Source: Phytoactinopolyspora endophytica (lineage in GTDB: Bacteria; Actinomycetota; Actinomycetes; Jiangellales; Jiangellaceae). Taken from it: a DNA stretch of 5,467 bases. Where the stretch lies: the NCBI RefSeq assembly GCF_004138495.1, contig NZ_ML142853.1, positions 93,665-99,131 of the forward strand, written 5' to 3'. The position numbers and the translations under genes were made by a program. Below the pieces are notes generated by a model, which made no database searches, was not told where the DNA came from, and saw only the letters and a program-made list of their open reading frames with translations. Below, piece by piece: positions 1 through 5,459 of the stretch. Within the stretch, counting starts at the first letter, position 1; each line of letters begins with the position of its first letter.

Positions 1-2150
1 GGCAGCGTAATAGGCATTCTACTCAACGTCTTGGTATTGATATGCTGAACCGCTGAACCGGTCGCATGGTTCATGAGCCATGCGTTGGCATGGGGTGTGC
101 CGAGATAATAGGTGAGATACCTGGGGTCGACTCCCTCGGTCGGCCGCAGTCTCATGCATCCAGGGCCGAGTAACCAGCCTGCCTGTCCCGTATGCACCAA
201 CCCAAAACGGCCAAGCGTGCCGGTGCGAGTGCACACGATATCGCCCGGAGCGAGTCGGTACCTCCTCAGTTTCACCGCTGTTGACGGATCCACCGCATCC
301 AGTTCGTCATCGACAATTCTGTTCTGCTTGATGTTACGAGGCAGAATAACAGGCGTCCAGGACGGTTGATCCCTTCCACGGTCGACAGCGCCCGGTCCTG
401 CCAACAAATCGCAGGCTGTACCCAACGAGATCACTGCCTCCCCTTCGCGGAGGCCCTCGTCAGGCTGTGGCGCCACGGAAATATCAGCGAGCTTTGCATC
501 GAGGACCTCCCGGATTTCCAGGGCTCGAGTTCGCAGATCATTGAGATCAGCATGTACTTTGTTGATCTGATTCATGGAACGTTCCGGAGGCTCCTCGACA
601 GCGACCGGATGGACGTAGACACGTGGGTTGAGCACGTATTCACTCTCGCGGATCTCAGCGTAGGACACTGATCTTGCGAACCAAGGCTGCTCATCGTACT
701 CACCGGACGGACGGTCCTGCCAGGCAGAGAACGCCCCGATGATTCGTCCGATATCCTCGTCAGCAAGAACGCGTTGGACCCGATCGGCCATCGAGCCCAT
801 GCCCGTCGCGTCGATGAAAAGGACCTCTGGAACGACGCGATCGCGGACGCTCCGCAGCAGCCACAGCGACACCGGAATGCCTGTCGACCTGAACAGCCGA
901 TCTGGCAGAGCTACAACACAGTCAATCACGCCCGCGTCCACCATACGCGCCCTTATTTCTGACTCCGTCCCATTTTGGACCGTTGTCACAGTGTTGGGCA
1001 TCAGAACCGCCGCACGGCCGCCATCGGGCTCCAACTTCGATGCAACATGCTGCAACCAAGCGAAGTTGGCATTGCGGCTGGGTGGAGTTCCGTATGGCCA
1101 ATCTTGGTCGAACGGGCCATTAGGAGGCGTCCAGGACCTCATGTTGAAAGGGGGGTTCGCGAGAACAACATCGAACTGCTGCTTGGCGAAGACGTTGTCA
1201 CGCAGAGCGTTGGACGGGTGGGCACCAAGATCAACCTCAGCCCCGTGTAGCGCCATGTTCAGCTTCGTCCTCAGCCAGGATGATTCGCTGAACGCCTGTC
1301 CTGAGACCTGTGAGCCGTCCCCGCCGCCTCGCTCCGCATGAGTGGTGGCAGCGGCGAGCAACTCACCCGAACCGCAGAACGGGTCGTATATCCGATCGCG
1401 TGACGTGGGGTCGATCAAACCGACCATGCATCGTACGAGTGACTCAGGTGTGAGATGTTCTCCTTGACGACCGGCGTCATGCTCGACCTGGGCCAATAGG
1501 CTGTCACATAGCTGGGCAACCACGGCCGTAGTGTCAGGAGCGCTACCAAGGTCGACTTCATTCATGGCATGGATAGCCTCAATAAGGGAATGATCGACGA
1601 GAGTCGTCCCCGCAACCGCCCGGAACAGTGGAACAGATGGCGCGGACCGACTCGGGGGAAGCTCGGCCCGAGCAAGTAGCTCATGCACAGCGCCCCTCTG
1701 GGTCTCATTTGTCAGTTGTCGCCACAGTGCTGGTTCCCGGACTCTGAGATAGAGCATTCCAAGTGTGAGCTCAACAGCTGACGCGGCATCGTACCCGCCA
1801 CGTAAGAGGTACATGACAGGTTCAAACCGACGCCCCTTCCCTGGCACCTGCCGGATCTTCGCCGTCGTCGCGGCCGTGGGCGCAGCTGACTCGGGGAAGC
1901 CCAGGTTACGCAGAAACCTTTCGCCATAGGTAACACCGCGAGCCTCACTGGCTTTTAGCCTGTTCTTTGGGATCTTTCGGCCATGCAGCCACCGCGCCAC
2001 TTCCCCCACTATGAACACTTCCTGACCCGCCAGTTGACGCGCACTGGGAAAATCGGAATGCCGACTGCGCCAGTTACTGACGGCGGCGACACTGACCTCT
2101 GCCAGCCTGGCGAGATCACTCAGAGACAGGTGCCCTTCGAATCGATTCAT
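1..2150 (-). CDS. N6-adenine DNA methylase fused to HsdS-like recognition domain, with N-terminal HTH (3' end beyond window)
   Basis: It should transfer a methyl group from S-adenosylmethionine to adenine N6 in a specific DNA sequence. The frame is open from the ATG at 2150 to the left edge, giving 716 visible residues and no stop. Residues 8-60 (LSLSDLARLAEVSVAAVSNW and on) look like an AlpA/MerR-type helix-turn-helix. A helical HsdM-like region follows. SAM motif I is DPFCGSG at 256-262, and the catalytic NPPF (motif IV) is at 332-335, the normal spacing for type I HsdM. A probable coiled linker (about 526-560) leads to an HsdS-like target-recognition domain from about 570, with the typical GDIVCTRTGTLGRFG stretch and a closing GSAVQHINTKTLSRMPITLP at the edge. 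Methylase and specificity parts are therefore one chain, with a single recognition domain visible. It begins 12 bases after the HEPN gene, so the two probably form an operon. TTA codons occur at residues 116 and 660. No HsdR lies in the window; one could lie to the left. The target sequence cannot be read from this. Confidence 0.93.
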   Translation of the reverse strand, partial: MNRFEGHLSLSDLARLAEVSVAAVSNWRSRHSDFPSARQLAGQEVFIVGEVARWLHGRKIPKNRLKASEARGVTYGERFLRNLGFPESAAPTAATTAKIRQVPGKGRRFEPVMYLLRGGYDAASAVELTLGMLYLRVREPALWRQLTNETQRGAVHELLARAELPPSRSAPSVPLFRAVAGTTLVDHSLIEAIHAMNEVDLGSAPDTTAVVAQLCDSLLAQVEHDAGRQGEHLTPESLVRCMVGLIDPTSRDRIYDPFCGSGELLAAATTHAERGGGDGSQVSGQAFSESSWLRTKLNMALHGAEVDLGAHPSNALRDNVFAKQQFDVVLANPPFNMRSWTPPNGPFDQDWPYGTPPSRNANFAWLQHVASKLEPDGGRAAVLMPNTVTTVQNGTESEIRARMVDAGVIDCVVALPDRLFRSTGIPVSLWLLRSVRDRVVPEVLFIDATGMGSMADRVQRVLADEDIGRIIGAFSAWQDRPSGEYDEQPWFARSVSYAEIRESEYVLNPRVYVHPVAVEEPPERSMNQINKVHADLNDLRTRALEIREVLDAKLADISVAPQPDEGLREGEAVISLGTACDLLAGPGAVDRGRDQPSWTPVILPRNIKQNRIVDDELDAVDPSTAVKLRRYRLAPGDIVCTRTGTLGRFGLVHTGQAGWLLGPGCMRLRPTEGVDPRYLTYYLGTPHANAWLMNHATGSAVQHINTKTLSRMPITL

Positions 2151-2162
2151 CGTCCACCTCCT
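2151..2162 (-). promoter_or_regulatory. Strong ribosome binding site of the methylase gene
   Basis: On the minus strand AGGAGGTGGACG fills exactly the gap between the HEPN stop codon (TAG, 2165-2163) and the ATG at 2150. GGAGG is about seven bases from the ATG. This fixes the methylase start and indicates that the two genes are translated from one mRNA, with the second able to initiate efficiently on its own. Confidence 0.8.
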
Positions 2163-2822
2163 CTAGCCATGCGACCTCCGAAGATCCTCGCCGCGTCGCT
2201 GCAGGACCTCGCTCACCCGATCGAGCATCTCCAGTTCTTTGGCCATGCTCGGTGACAGGTACCCCAGCAGGCGGTAGATCTTCGCATGGTCGGCGTGCAG
2301 GTGACGGTGGTGAATCGGTTCGTGATGCATAATCCTGTTGCGAAGCAACACCATGGCAAACAGATTGTCGTGTAACGGTTTACGCCCGCCCTGATAGTAA
2401 GGGAATGCTCGGTGTAACGCTGGCACCCAAAGCGTTCTGTCGTACGACGCGCCACGGCTGACCAGCGACACCCAGAAGCCGAAGGACAACTCCGCGACGA
2501 TGTCGTTGGCTGTGTAAGACCTGCCGACACGTTCGCCCACTTTCCGCACCGCGGACGCCACTATGCGGCGGCCGTTATCGCTCAACGGCGCGGAAGCCCA
2601 CCAGTCAACACGACCGAACCATATACGGAGCCGATCATGTACGGCGTTCCGCAGCCCCAGCTCGAGGCAATGCAGCGGGGTGTAGAATGCCGCCGAGATT
2701 TCGACATTCCACCAGTACAGCCGTATTGCTGCCTCGACATCGCCGTCGGAATTCGCCAGGTACGGCGCGAACCGCGGAGTCGACAGCACCTCGCGAATCC
2801 ACTCGGGCGGTTCGGCAGTCAT
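2163..2822 (-). CDS. Abi_2/AbiF-like HEPN-domain protein (putative abortive-infection RNase)
   Basis: The product has 219 residues and is probably cytoplasmic. It resembles the Abi_2 (AbiD/AbiF) proteins of actinobacteria, which belong to the HEPN superfamily of metal-independent RNases used in abortive infection and toxin-antitoxin systems. The HEPN signature R-X4-H is present as RNRIMH at 161-166. A conserved N-terminal block (YWWNVEISAAFYTPLHCLEL, 36-55) is followed by GLRNAVHDRL at 56-65. ELSFGFWVSL (111-120) and YDRTLWVPALHRAFP (127-141) are also family-like. The stretch after the catalytic motif is very histidine-rich (166-179). The frame stays open upstream to 3029, but the ATG at 2822 has a GAGGGAG site six bases away and begins where the family normally begins. 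It lies directly upstream of the methylase gene. A TTA codon (Leu150, 2375-2373) would make translation bldA-dependent if the host is Streptomyces. RNase activity is inferred from the motif; the RNA target is unknown. Confidence 0.88.
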   Translation of the reverse strand: MTAEPPEWIREVLSTPRFAPYLANSDGDVEAAIRLYWWNVEISAAFYTPLHCLELGLRNAVHDRLRIWFGRVDWWASAPLSDNGRRIVASAVRKVGERVGRSYTANDIVAELSFGFWVSLVSRGASYDRTLWVPALHRAFPYYQGGRKPLHDNLFAMVLLRNRIMHHEPIHHRHLHADHAKIYRLLGYLSPSMAKELEMLDRVSEVLQRRGEDLRRSHG

Positions 2823-2828
2823 GGTGTG

Positions 2829-2835
2829 CTCCCTC
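2829..2835 (-). promoter_or_regulatory. Ribosome binding site deciding the HEPN gene start
   Basis: The minus strand reads GAGGGAG followed by six bases and the ATG at 2822. This supports that start over an in-frame upstream extension reaching 3029, whose extra residues are arginine-rich and run through the leader hairpin. Confidence 0.65.
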
Positions 2836-2882
2836 GCAGTGATGTGGTAACGGCGCGAACATGTGCTAAGGTGTCCATGTAA

Positions 2883-2921
2883 GCCCCGGGTTCGCCTCTG
2901 CATCTGCATGCCACCCGGGGC
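2883..2921. ncRNA. Structured hairpin in the HEPN leader, candidate abiF-type ncRNA
   Basis: The arms GCCCCGGGT (2883-2891) and ACCCGGGGC (2913-2921) pair perfectly over 9 bp. Inside, GCAT (2900-2903) and ATGC (2908-2911) form a second 4-bp stem with a CTGC tetraloop on the plus strand. Between the stems lies a strongly asymmetric internal loop of eight bases on one side and one on the other. The structure is in the non-coding stretch 60 bases upstream of the HEPN start. A conserved structured RNA (abiF RNA motif) has been described beside abiF genes of other bacteria; whether this one is homologous is inference. The strand is undecided. On the minus strand it would be part of the leader from the promoter at 3001-3029. 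On the plus strand it would start just after a TAAGGT box (2867-2872). Neither side ends in a clear U-run, so a plain intrinsic terminator is less convincing. Confidence 0.45.
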
Positions 2922-3000
2922 ACGGCTTTGTTCGCCACAGCCATACCTGGCGGATCGCTTCACAACCACCCGATGTGGGACGCCAGTCATCTCTTCGAGA

Positions 3001-3029
3001 AGAGTACTGCTTGGCGACTCACAACGCAA
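3001..3029 (-). promoter_or_regulatory. Candidate promoter of the HEPN-methylase operon
   Basis: The minus strand reads TTGCGT (3029-3024), a 17-base spacer, then TACTCT (3006-3001). Both boxes fit a sigma-70/HrdB-type promoter loosely and the spacing is right. Transcription would start near 2994 and give a leader of about 170 bases that includes the hairpin at 2883-2921. Confidence 0.4.
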
Positions 3030-3034
3030 GTACT
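3003..3034. repeat. Paired AGTACT palindromes around the candidate promoter
   Basis: Two identical self-complementary hexamers AGTACT (3003-3008 and 3029-3034) lie 26 bases apart centre to centre, one overlapping the end of the proposed -10 box and one the start of the -35 box. Neighbouring bases extend the symmetry (TTG inside one copy, CAA beside the other). A short inverted repeat CTCTT-CGAG-AAGAG (2991-3004) covers the proposed start point. These could be operator sites, perhaps for the methylase's own helix-turn-helix; the pairing could also be chance. Confidence 0.3.
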
Positions 3035-3130
3035 GGCATACTCGAATTTTGTGAAGCGGCTGCTTGGGTGCCCCACCTGAGGTCTAGGAACGACAGTCGA
3101 TACAGTGCCAGGTCGAAGCCGGTGAGCTCA

Positions 3131-3889
3131 TCAGCTGAGCCGGTGCCGCACCCAGACGCCAGGCTCGACGTAGACAGCGTGGTCATGTTCGACGCTGCAG
3201 TGGATGGGCACCAGAGCACCTGGCACCTCGACGTCGCCCGTGCGGTCGAACGGCAGACCGGTCCATTCGCGCCACTCGACCAGCGACCCACTGATCACCA
3301 TGGCCCGTGGACAGACCCGCACGATCTCCCCGCCGGCGCGCACATGAACACGCAACCAAGGATCCGCCGGCAGGCCGTCGTCTCGGGTACGGAATGCGTA
3401 CTCGCTCATGGGCGTGTGCAGCTCATTCGCCTTCCCAGTGGGCCGAACCGGGGCGAAGAGCTCAGTGAAACCCAGCCGCTGAACGTTGTCACGCATCGCC
3501 GCAAGCAGCACTGCGGCCAGGCCCTCCCCACGCCGCTCCGGACGGATGGCGATCTCCAAGGCCGACACATGCGTAGGCGTGCGCCCCAGGCTCAGGTCCA
3601 GTGCTCCCCAGCGGATCACCGCGTCCCACCCGTCGTCGGGTAACGATGACCGCTGAGCCGTGCCGAACTCGAACGGCACCGTGAACGCCCTCGCTACAGG
3701 AACGTCGGGCCGTGCCGCCTCGTAGGCGACCAGAACATGCTCTGGATGGTCGCGCTCCACCGTCGTGAAGTAGAAATGCGACACTGGGTCTTGCGTCATG
3801 TAGGTCGGCCACACGTAACTGAGCTGCCACACCATGGGGGCCAGATCCGGCCGCTTGTCGAGTGGATCAATGACGAGGTCGTCGCGCAT
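3131..3889 (-). CDS. GNAT-family N-acetyltransferase
   Basis: The product is 252 residues from the ATG at 3889. It should move an acetyl group from acetyl-CoA to an amine, but the substrate cannot be told. The CoA-binding motif A is clear: EIAIRPERRGEGLAAVLL, with the R-R-G-E-G loop at about 119-123. The long C-terminal part after it (APVRPTGKANELHTPMSEYA, then PADPWLRVHVRAGGEI and VPGALVPIHC) is characteristic of a GNAT group common in Streptomyces and longer than the minimal domain of about 150 residues. A GTG at 3916 in the same frame is an alternative start adding nine residues. GGGAG lies 10-11 bases before the ATG, while the GTG has GGAAG only three bases away, so I prefer the ATG with modest confidence. 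The VOC gene lies 141 bases upstream in the same direction. It contains one TTA codon (3643-3641). Confidence 0.9.
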   Translation of the reverse strand: MRDDLVIDPLDKRPDLAPMVWQLSYVWPTYMTQDPVSHFYFTTVERDHPEHVLVAYEAARPDVPVARAFTVPFEFGTAQRSSLPDDGWDAVIRWGALDLSLGRTPTHVSALEIAIRPERRGEGLAAVLLAAMRDNVQRLGFTELFAPVRPTGKANELHTPMSEYAFRTRDDGLPADPWLRVHVRAGGEIVRVCPRAMVISGSLVEWREWTGLPFDRTGDVEVPGALVPIHCSVEHDHAVYVEPGVWVRHRLS

Positions 3890-4030
3890 GAGCGGATTGT
3901 CTCCCAGCAGACGCACCTGCTTCCAATGAGTTTCTCGCCGCCGGCAGCAGTGATCAGCCTTCGCGCTTCAACGTCCGACACGGACGGCGTGCTTGGAACT
4001 CATCGCCCGCTGGGAACAGGCCGCAGCCGC

Positions 4031-4459
4031 CTACGCGACGAAGATACAGAACGGGTGCCCCGCGAGATCGGCGTAGACATACAGCGGCTCGTGCGGATCG
4101 TCGTAACGGTCGAAGAGGAGCGTCGCACCCAGCGAGAGGGCACGCTCGTGCTGTTTGTCGAGCTCCGCCGTCGTCGGCACCGTCAGGTCCAGATGCAGCT
4201 GCTGCGGGATGGTCCCCTCCGGCCAGGTCACTTCCGGCAGCTCCGCGACCTGCTGGAAAGCCACCTTGGGGCGACCGGCCTCATCCCACAGCACGAGCCA
4301 GTCCTTGCCCTTCGGATCCGCCTGCCCGATGGGCGGTGGCTCATCTCCCGGCCGGTACCGCAGCCCGAGCAGACGACGATAGAACTCAGCGAGCGCACGC
4401 GCATCGGTACAGTCCAGGACCACCTGCCGCAATTCGGGGAACCGTTGCTCCTCCATCAC
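4031..4459 (-). CDS. VOC-family (glyoxalase/bleomycin-resistance-like) protein
   Basis: The protein has 142 residues and a single vicinal-oxygen-chelate domain made of two beta-alpha-beta-beta-beta halves. The first half contains QVVLDCTDARALAEFYRRLL (12-31); the second contains QLHLDLTVPTTAELDKQHER (87-106), LGATLLFDRYD, and the usual closing YVYADLAGHPFCIFV (127-141). His89 may be a metal ligand, but the first half has Asp16 where many members have His, so metal binding is uncertain. The family includes glyoxalases, dioxygenases and drug-binding resistance proteins; this one matches the uncharacterised glyoxalase-like group found in many copies in actinobacteria, and no substrate is assigned. 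Translation may start at GTG 4459 or the next codon, ATG 4456; GGAGGT six bases before the GTG slightly favours GTG. It is divergent from the nitrilase-like gene. Confidence 0.88.
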   Translation of the reverse strand: MMEEQRFPELRQVVLDCTDARALAEFYRRLLGLRYRPGDEPPPIGQADPKGKDWLVLWDEAGRPKVAFQQVAELPEVTWPEGTIPQQLHLDLTVPTTAELDKQHERALSLGATLLFDRYDDPHEPLYVYADLAGHPFCIFVA

Positions 4460-4465
4460 GAGCTC

Positions 4466-4471
4466 ACCTCC
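4466..4471 (-). promoter_or_regulatory. Ribosome binding site of the VOC gene
   Basis: GGAGGT on the minus strand is six bases before GTG 4459 and nine before ATG 4456. Both starts are usable and differ by one residue. Confidence 0.65.
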
Positions 4472-4490
4472 ACGACGCTGACACCCGAGG

Positions 4491-4572
4491 TTCTGCTGTT
4501 ACCCCGTCCACCCGGGCTTCTGCTGTCACCCCGGCCACCCGGGCCTTCCGCTGTTACCCCGACATCCTGCCG
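4491..4572. repeat. Three tandem 27-28 bp repeats upstream of the VOC gene
   Basis: Copies begin at 4491, 4518 and 4546. Each opens with the 15-base core TTCYGCTGTYACCCC (on the minus strand GGGGTRACAGCRGAA). The first two also share the trailing CACCCGGGC and differ at only two of 27 positions; the third is one base out of step and diverges after its core. A more degenerate core may lie at about 4473-4487. The array ends 19-32 bases from the VOC start and ribosome binding site, so it should be in the promoter or leader. It could bind a regulator or be a simple slippage repeat. Confidence 0.75.
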
Positions 4573-4736
4573 GACGCCGGGGACAACGTCGGCCTGTGAC
4601 AGCCGCCGCGCGGAAAATCGGCGCCTTTCGCACTACCGACGTGGAACGACGCACTCATCAACGTGGACCGTAGAGGTACGGCGCGAACCGTTGGGTTGCT
4701 TCGGCGCGGAACGCTCGGGTCTGGGTGGAAATCGTC

Positions 4737-4742
4737 TAGGAT
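4737..4742 (+). promoter_or_regulatory. TAGGAT -10 box, probable leaderless promoter
   Basis: TAGGAT ends six bases before the GTG at 4749. With a -10 box at -12 to -7, transcription would begin exactly on the G of that GTG, giving mRNA without a leader, common in actinobacteria. No recognisable -35 is found 17-18 bases upstream. The AGGA inside the box, seven bases from the GTG, could instead act as a ribosome binding site. Confidence 0.5.
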
Positions 4743-4748
4743 CGCGGT

Positions 4749-5459
4749 GTGCGTGTCGTCTGCTATCAGTCCGGCGTTGAAGGAATCTCCCACGGCGAGG
4801 CATGGAAGTCCGCGCTCATGGAGTGCTCTCTGACGGACGCAGACCTGCTGGTCACGCCCGAGTTCGCGGTCGGTGGGTATCCCCACACGCTGCAGGCTAT
4901 CCACGACAGCGCCATCGCCGATCCCAGCGAGCTCCTCGTGTACACCGCCGAAGCACCGCCGCAGCTGACCGTCGTCCTTGGGTTCATCGAAGAGACCTCG
5001 GCCGGGAAGCACAGCGCCGCCGCCGTCATACGTAACGGTGAGATCATCGCCATCGTCCGCAAGATGCGCCCGCGAGAGCCCGGGCTCACCCCCGGAAAGC
5101 AATCGACTCCCTTCACTGTCGCCGATGTGCAGTGCGGTGTCCTCATCAGCGACGACACCGCGGAGGTGAAGCCCGCGCGGCGTCTCGCCTCCGCCGGTGC
5201 ACGGGTACTGATCTGTCCACTCAACAACGACATGGACGTCGCCAGTGCCGCTCGCTGGCAGGACTGGACCGAGGAACAACTCGTGAAGCGCGCGCGGGAC
5301 AACGACTGCTGGGTGGTCTCGGCAGACGTCGCCGGCAGGTCAGAGGGACGCCGGGCGCTCGCCGTCACCGGATTCTTCCAGCCGAATGGACATCTCGCCC
5401 ACCGGACCTTCCCGGATCCGAACACCTTCCTCAGCCATGTGCTCACCTGGGACAGGTGA
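4749..5459 (+). CDS. Nitrilase-superfamily (carbon-nitrogen hydrolase-like) protein with Ser in place of the catalytic Cys
   Basis: The product has 236 residues. Nitrilase-superfamily enzymes cleave amide or nitrile C-N bonds with a Glu-Lys-Cys triad. Seen here are Glu38 in LLVTPEFAVGGYP, Lys105 in IVRKMRPREPGLTPG (with the supporting Glu110), and the strand QCGVLISDDTAEVKPARRLA at 128-147. In active members this last strand reads G-V-x-I-C-x-D; here position 134 is Ser (AGC, 5148-5150), one base from a Cys codon. The fold also shows in AGARVLICPLNND (149-161) and KRARDNDCWVVSADVAGRSE. It is somewhat short; many members have 260-300 residues. It may be a non-catalytic paralogue, use Ser134 or another residue, or bind rather than cleave its ligand. 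The GTG start fits the adjacent -10 box. The stop is followed by only eight bases of window. Compared with the left part it is GC-rich and has no TTA codon that I could find. Confidence 0.85.
   Translation: MRVVCYQSGVEGISHGEAWKSALMECSLTDADLLVTPEFAVGGYPHTLQAIHDSAIADPSELLVYTAEAPPQLTVVLGFIEETSAGKHSAAAVIRNGEIIAIVRKMRPREPGLTPGKQSTPFTVADVQCGVLISDDTAEVKPARRLASAGARVLICPLNNDMDVASAARWQDWTEEQLVKRARDNDCWVVSADVAGRSEGRRALAVTGFFQPNGHLAHRTFPDPNTFLSHVLTWDR

Larger units (their letters stand above)
2836..3130. other. Intergenic region between the HEPN and GNAT genes
   Basis: This stretch of about 295 bases holds the leader hairpin, the candidate minus-strand promoter and its flanking palindromes. It also has a TAAGGT -10-like box on the plus strand (2867-2872), flanked by ACATG (2859-2863) and CATGT (2876-2880), but without a good -35. 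I see no protein gene in it. No strong terminator separates the GNAT gene from the cassette; only an imperfect CCGG-AGCT-AGCT-CCGG stem lies at about 3119-3143. Confidence 0.5.
4460..4748. other. Divergent intergenic region, VOC / nitrilase-like
   Basis: This 289-base region must drive both flanking genes. The VOC side holds the tandem repeats; the other side holds the TAGGAT box. Between them, ACGTGGA occurs twice 22 bases apart (4639-4645 and 4661-4667), about two helical turns. I found no convincing -35/-10 pair for the VOC gene and no small gene. Confidence 0.5.

Noticed and set aside
739..1341. Plus-strand open frame of 200 codons
   Set aside because: It is antisense to the methylase gene, including its NPPF region, and shows no domain.
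2630..2650. Second HEPN motif at R58-N59-A-V-H62
   Set aside because: The spacing is R-X3-H rather than R-X4-6-H; conserved LRN here is better read as a structural element of the family.
2856..2869. LexA/SOS-like box CGAACATGTGCTAA
   Set aside because: Only the left half matches the actinobacterial SOS consensus; the right half lacks the expected GTTCG.
2883..2932. tRNA fragment suggested by GGTTCGCC
   Set aside because: No acceptor, anticodon or D-arm can be folded; the 9-bp stem encloses only 21 bases.
2823..3029. N-terminal extension of the HEPN protein by 69 residues
   Set aside because: The extension is arginine-rich, runs through the hairpin, and the ATG at 2822 has a good ribosome binding site and the usual family N-terminus.
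2975..3643. Plus-strand open frame of 222 codons
   Set aside because: Mostly antisense to the well-supported GNAT gene, with no recognisable family.
3796..3981. Small minus-strand gene with a GTG start between the VOC and GNAT genes
   Set aside because: It overlaps the GNAT gene in another frame for most of its length, has no ribosome binding site of note and no family resemblance.
3737..4780. Plus-strand open frame of 347 codons
   Set aside because: It lies across the start of the GNAT gene, all of the VOC gene and the repeat region, resembles no family, and is the usual antisense shadow of GC-rich genes.
4554..5446. Long minus-strand open frames opposite the nitrilase-like gene
   Set aside because: They are complements of a clear nitrilase-superfamily protein; their translations are low-complexity and match nothing.
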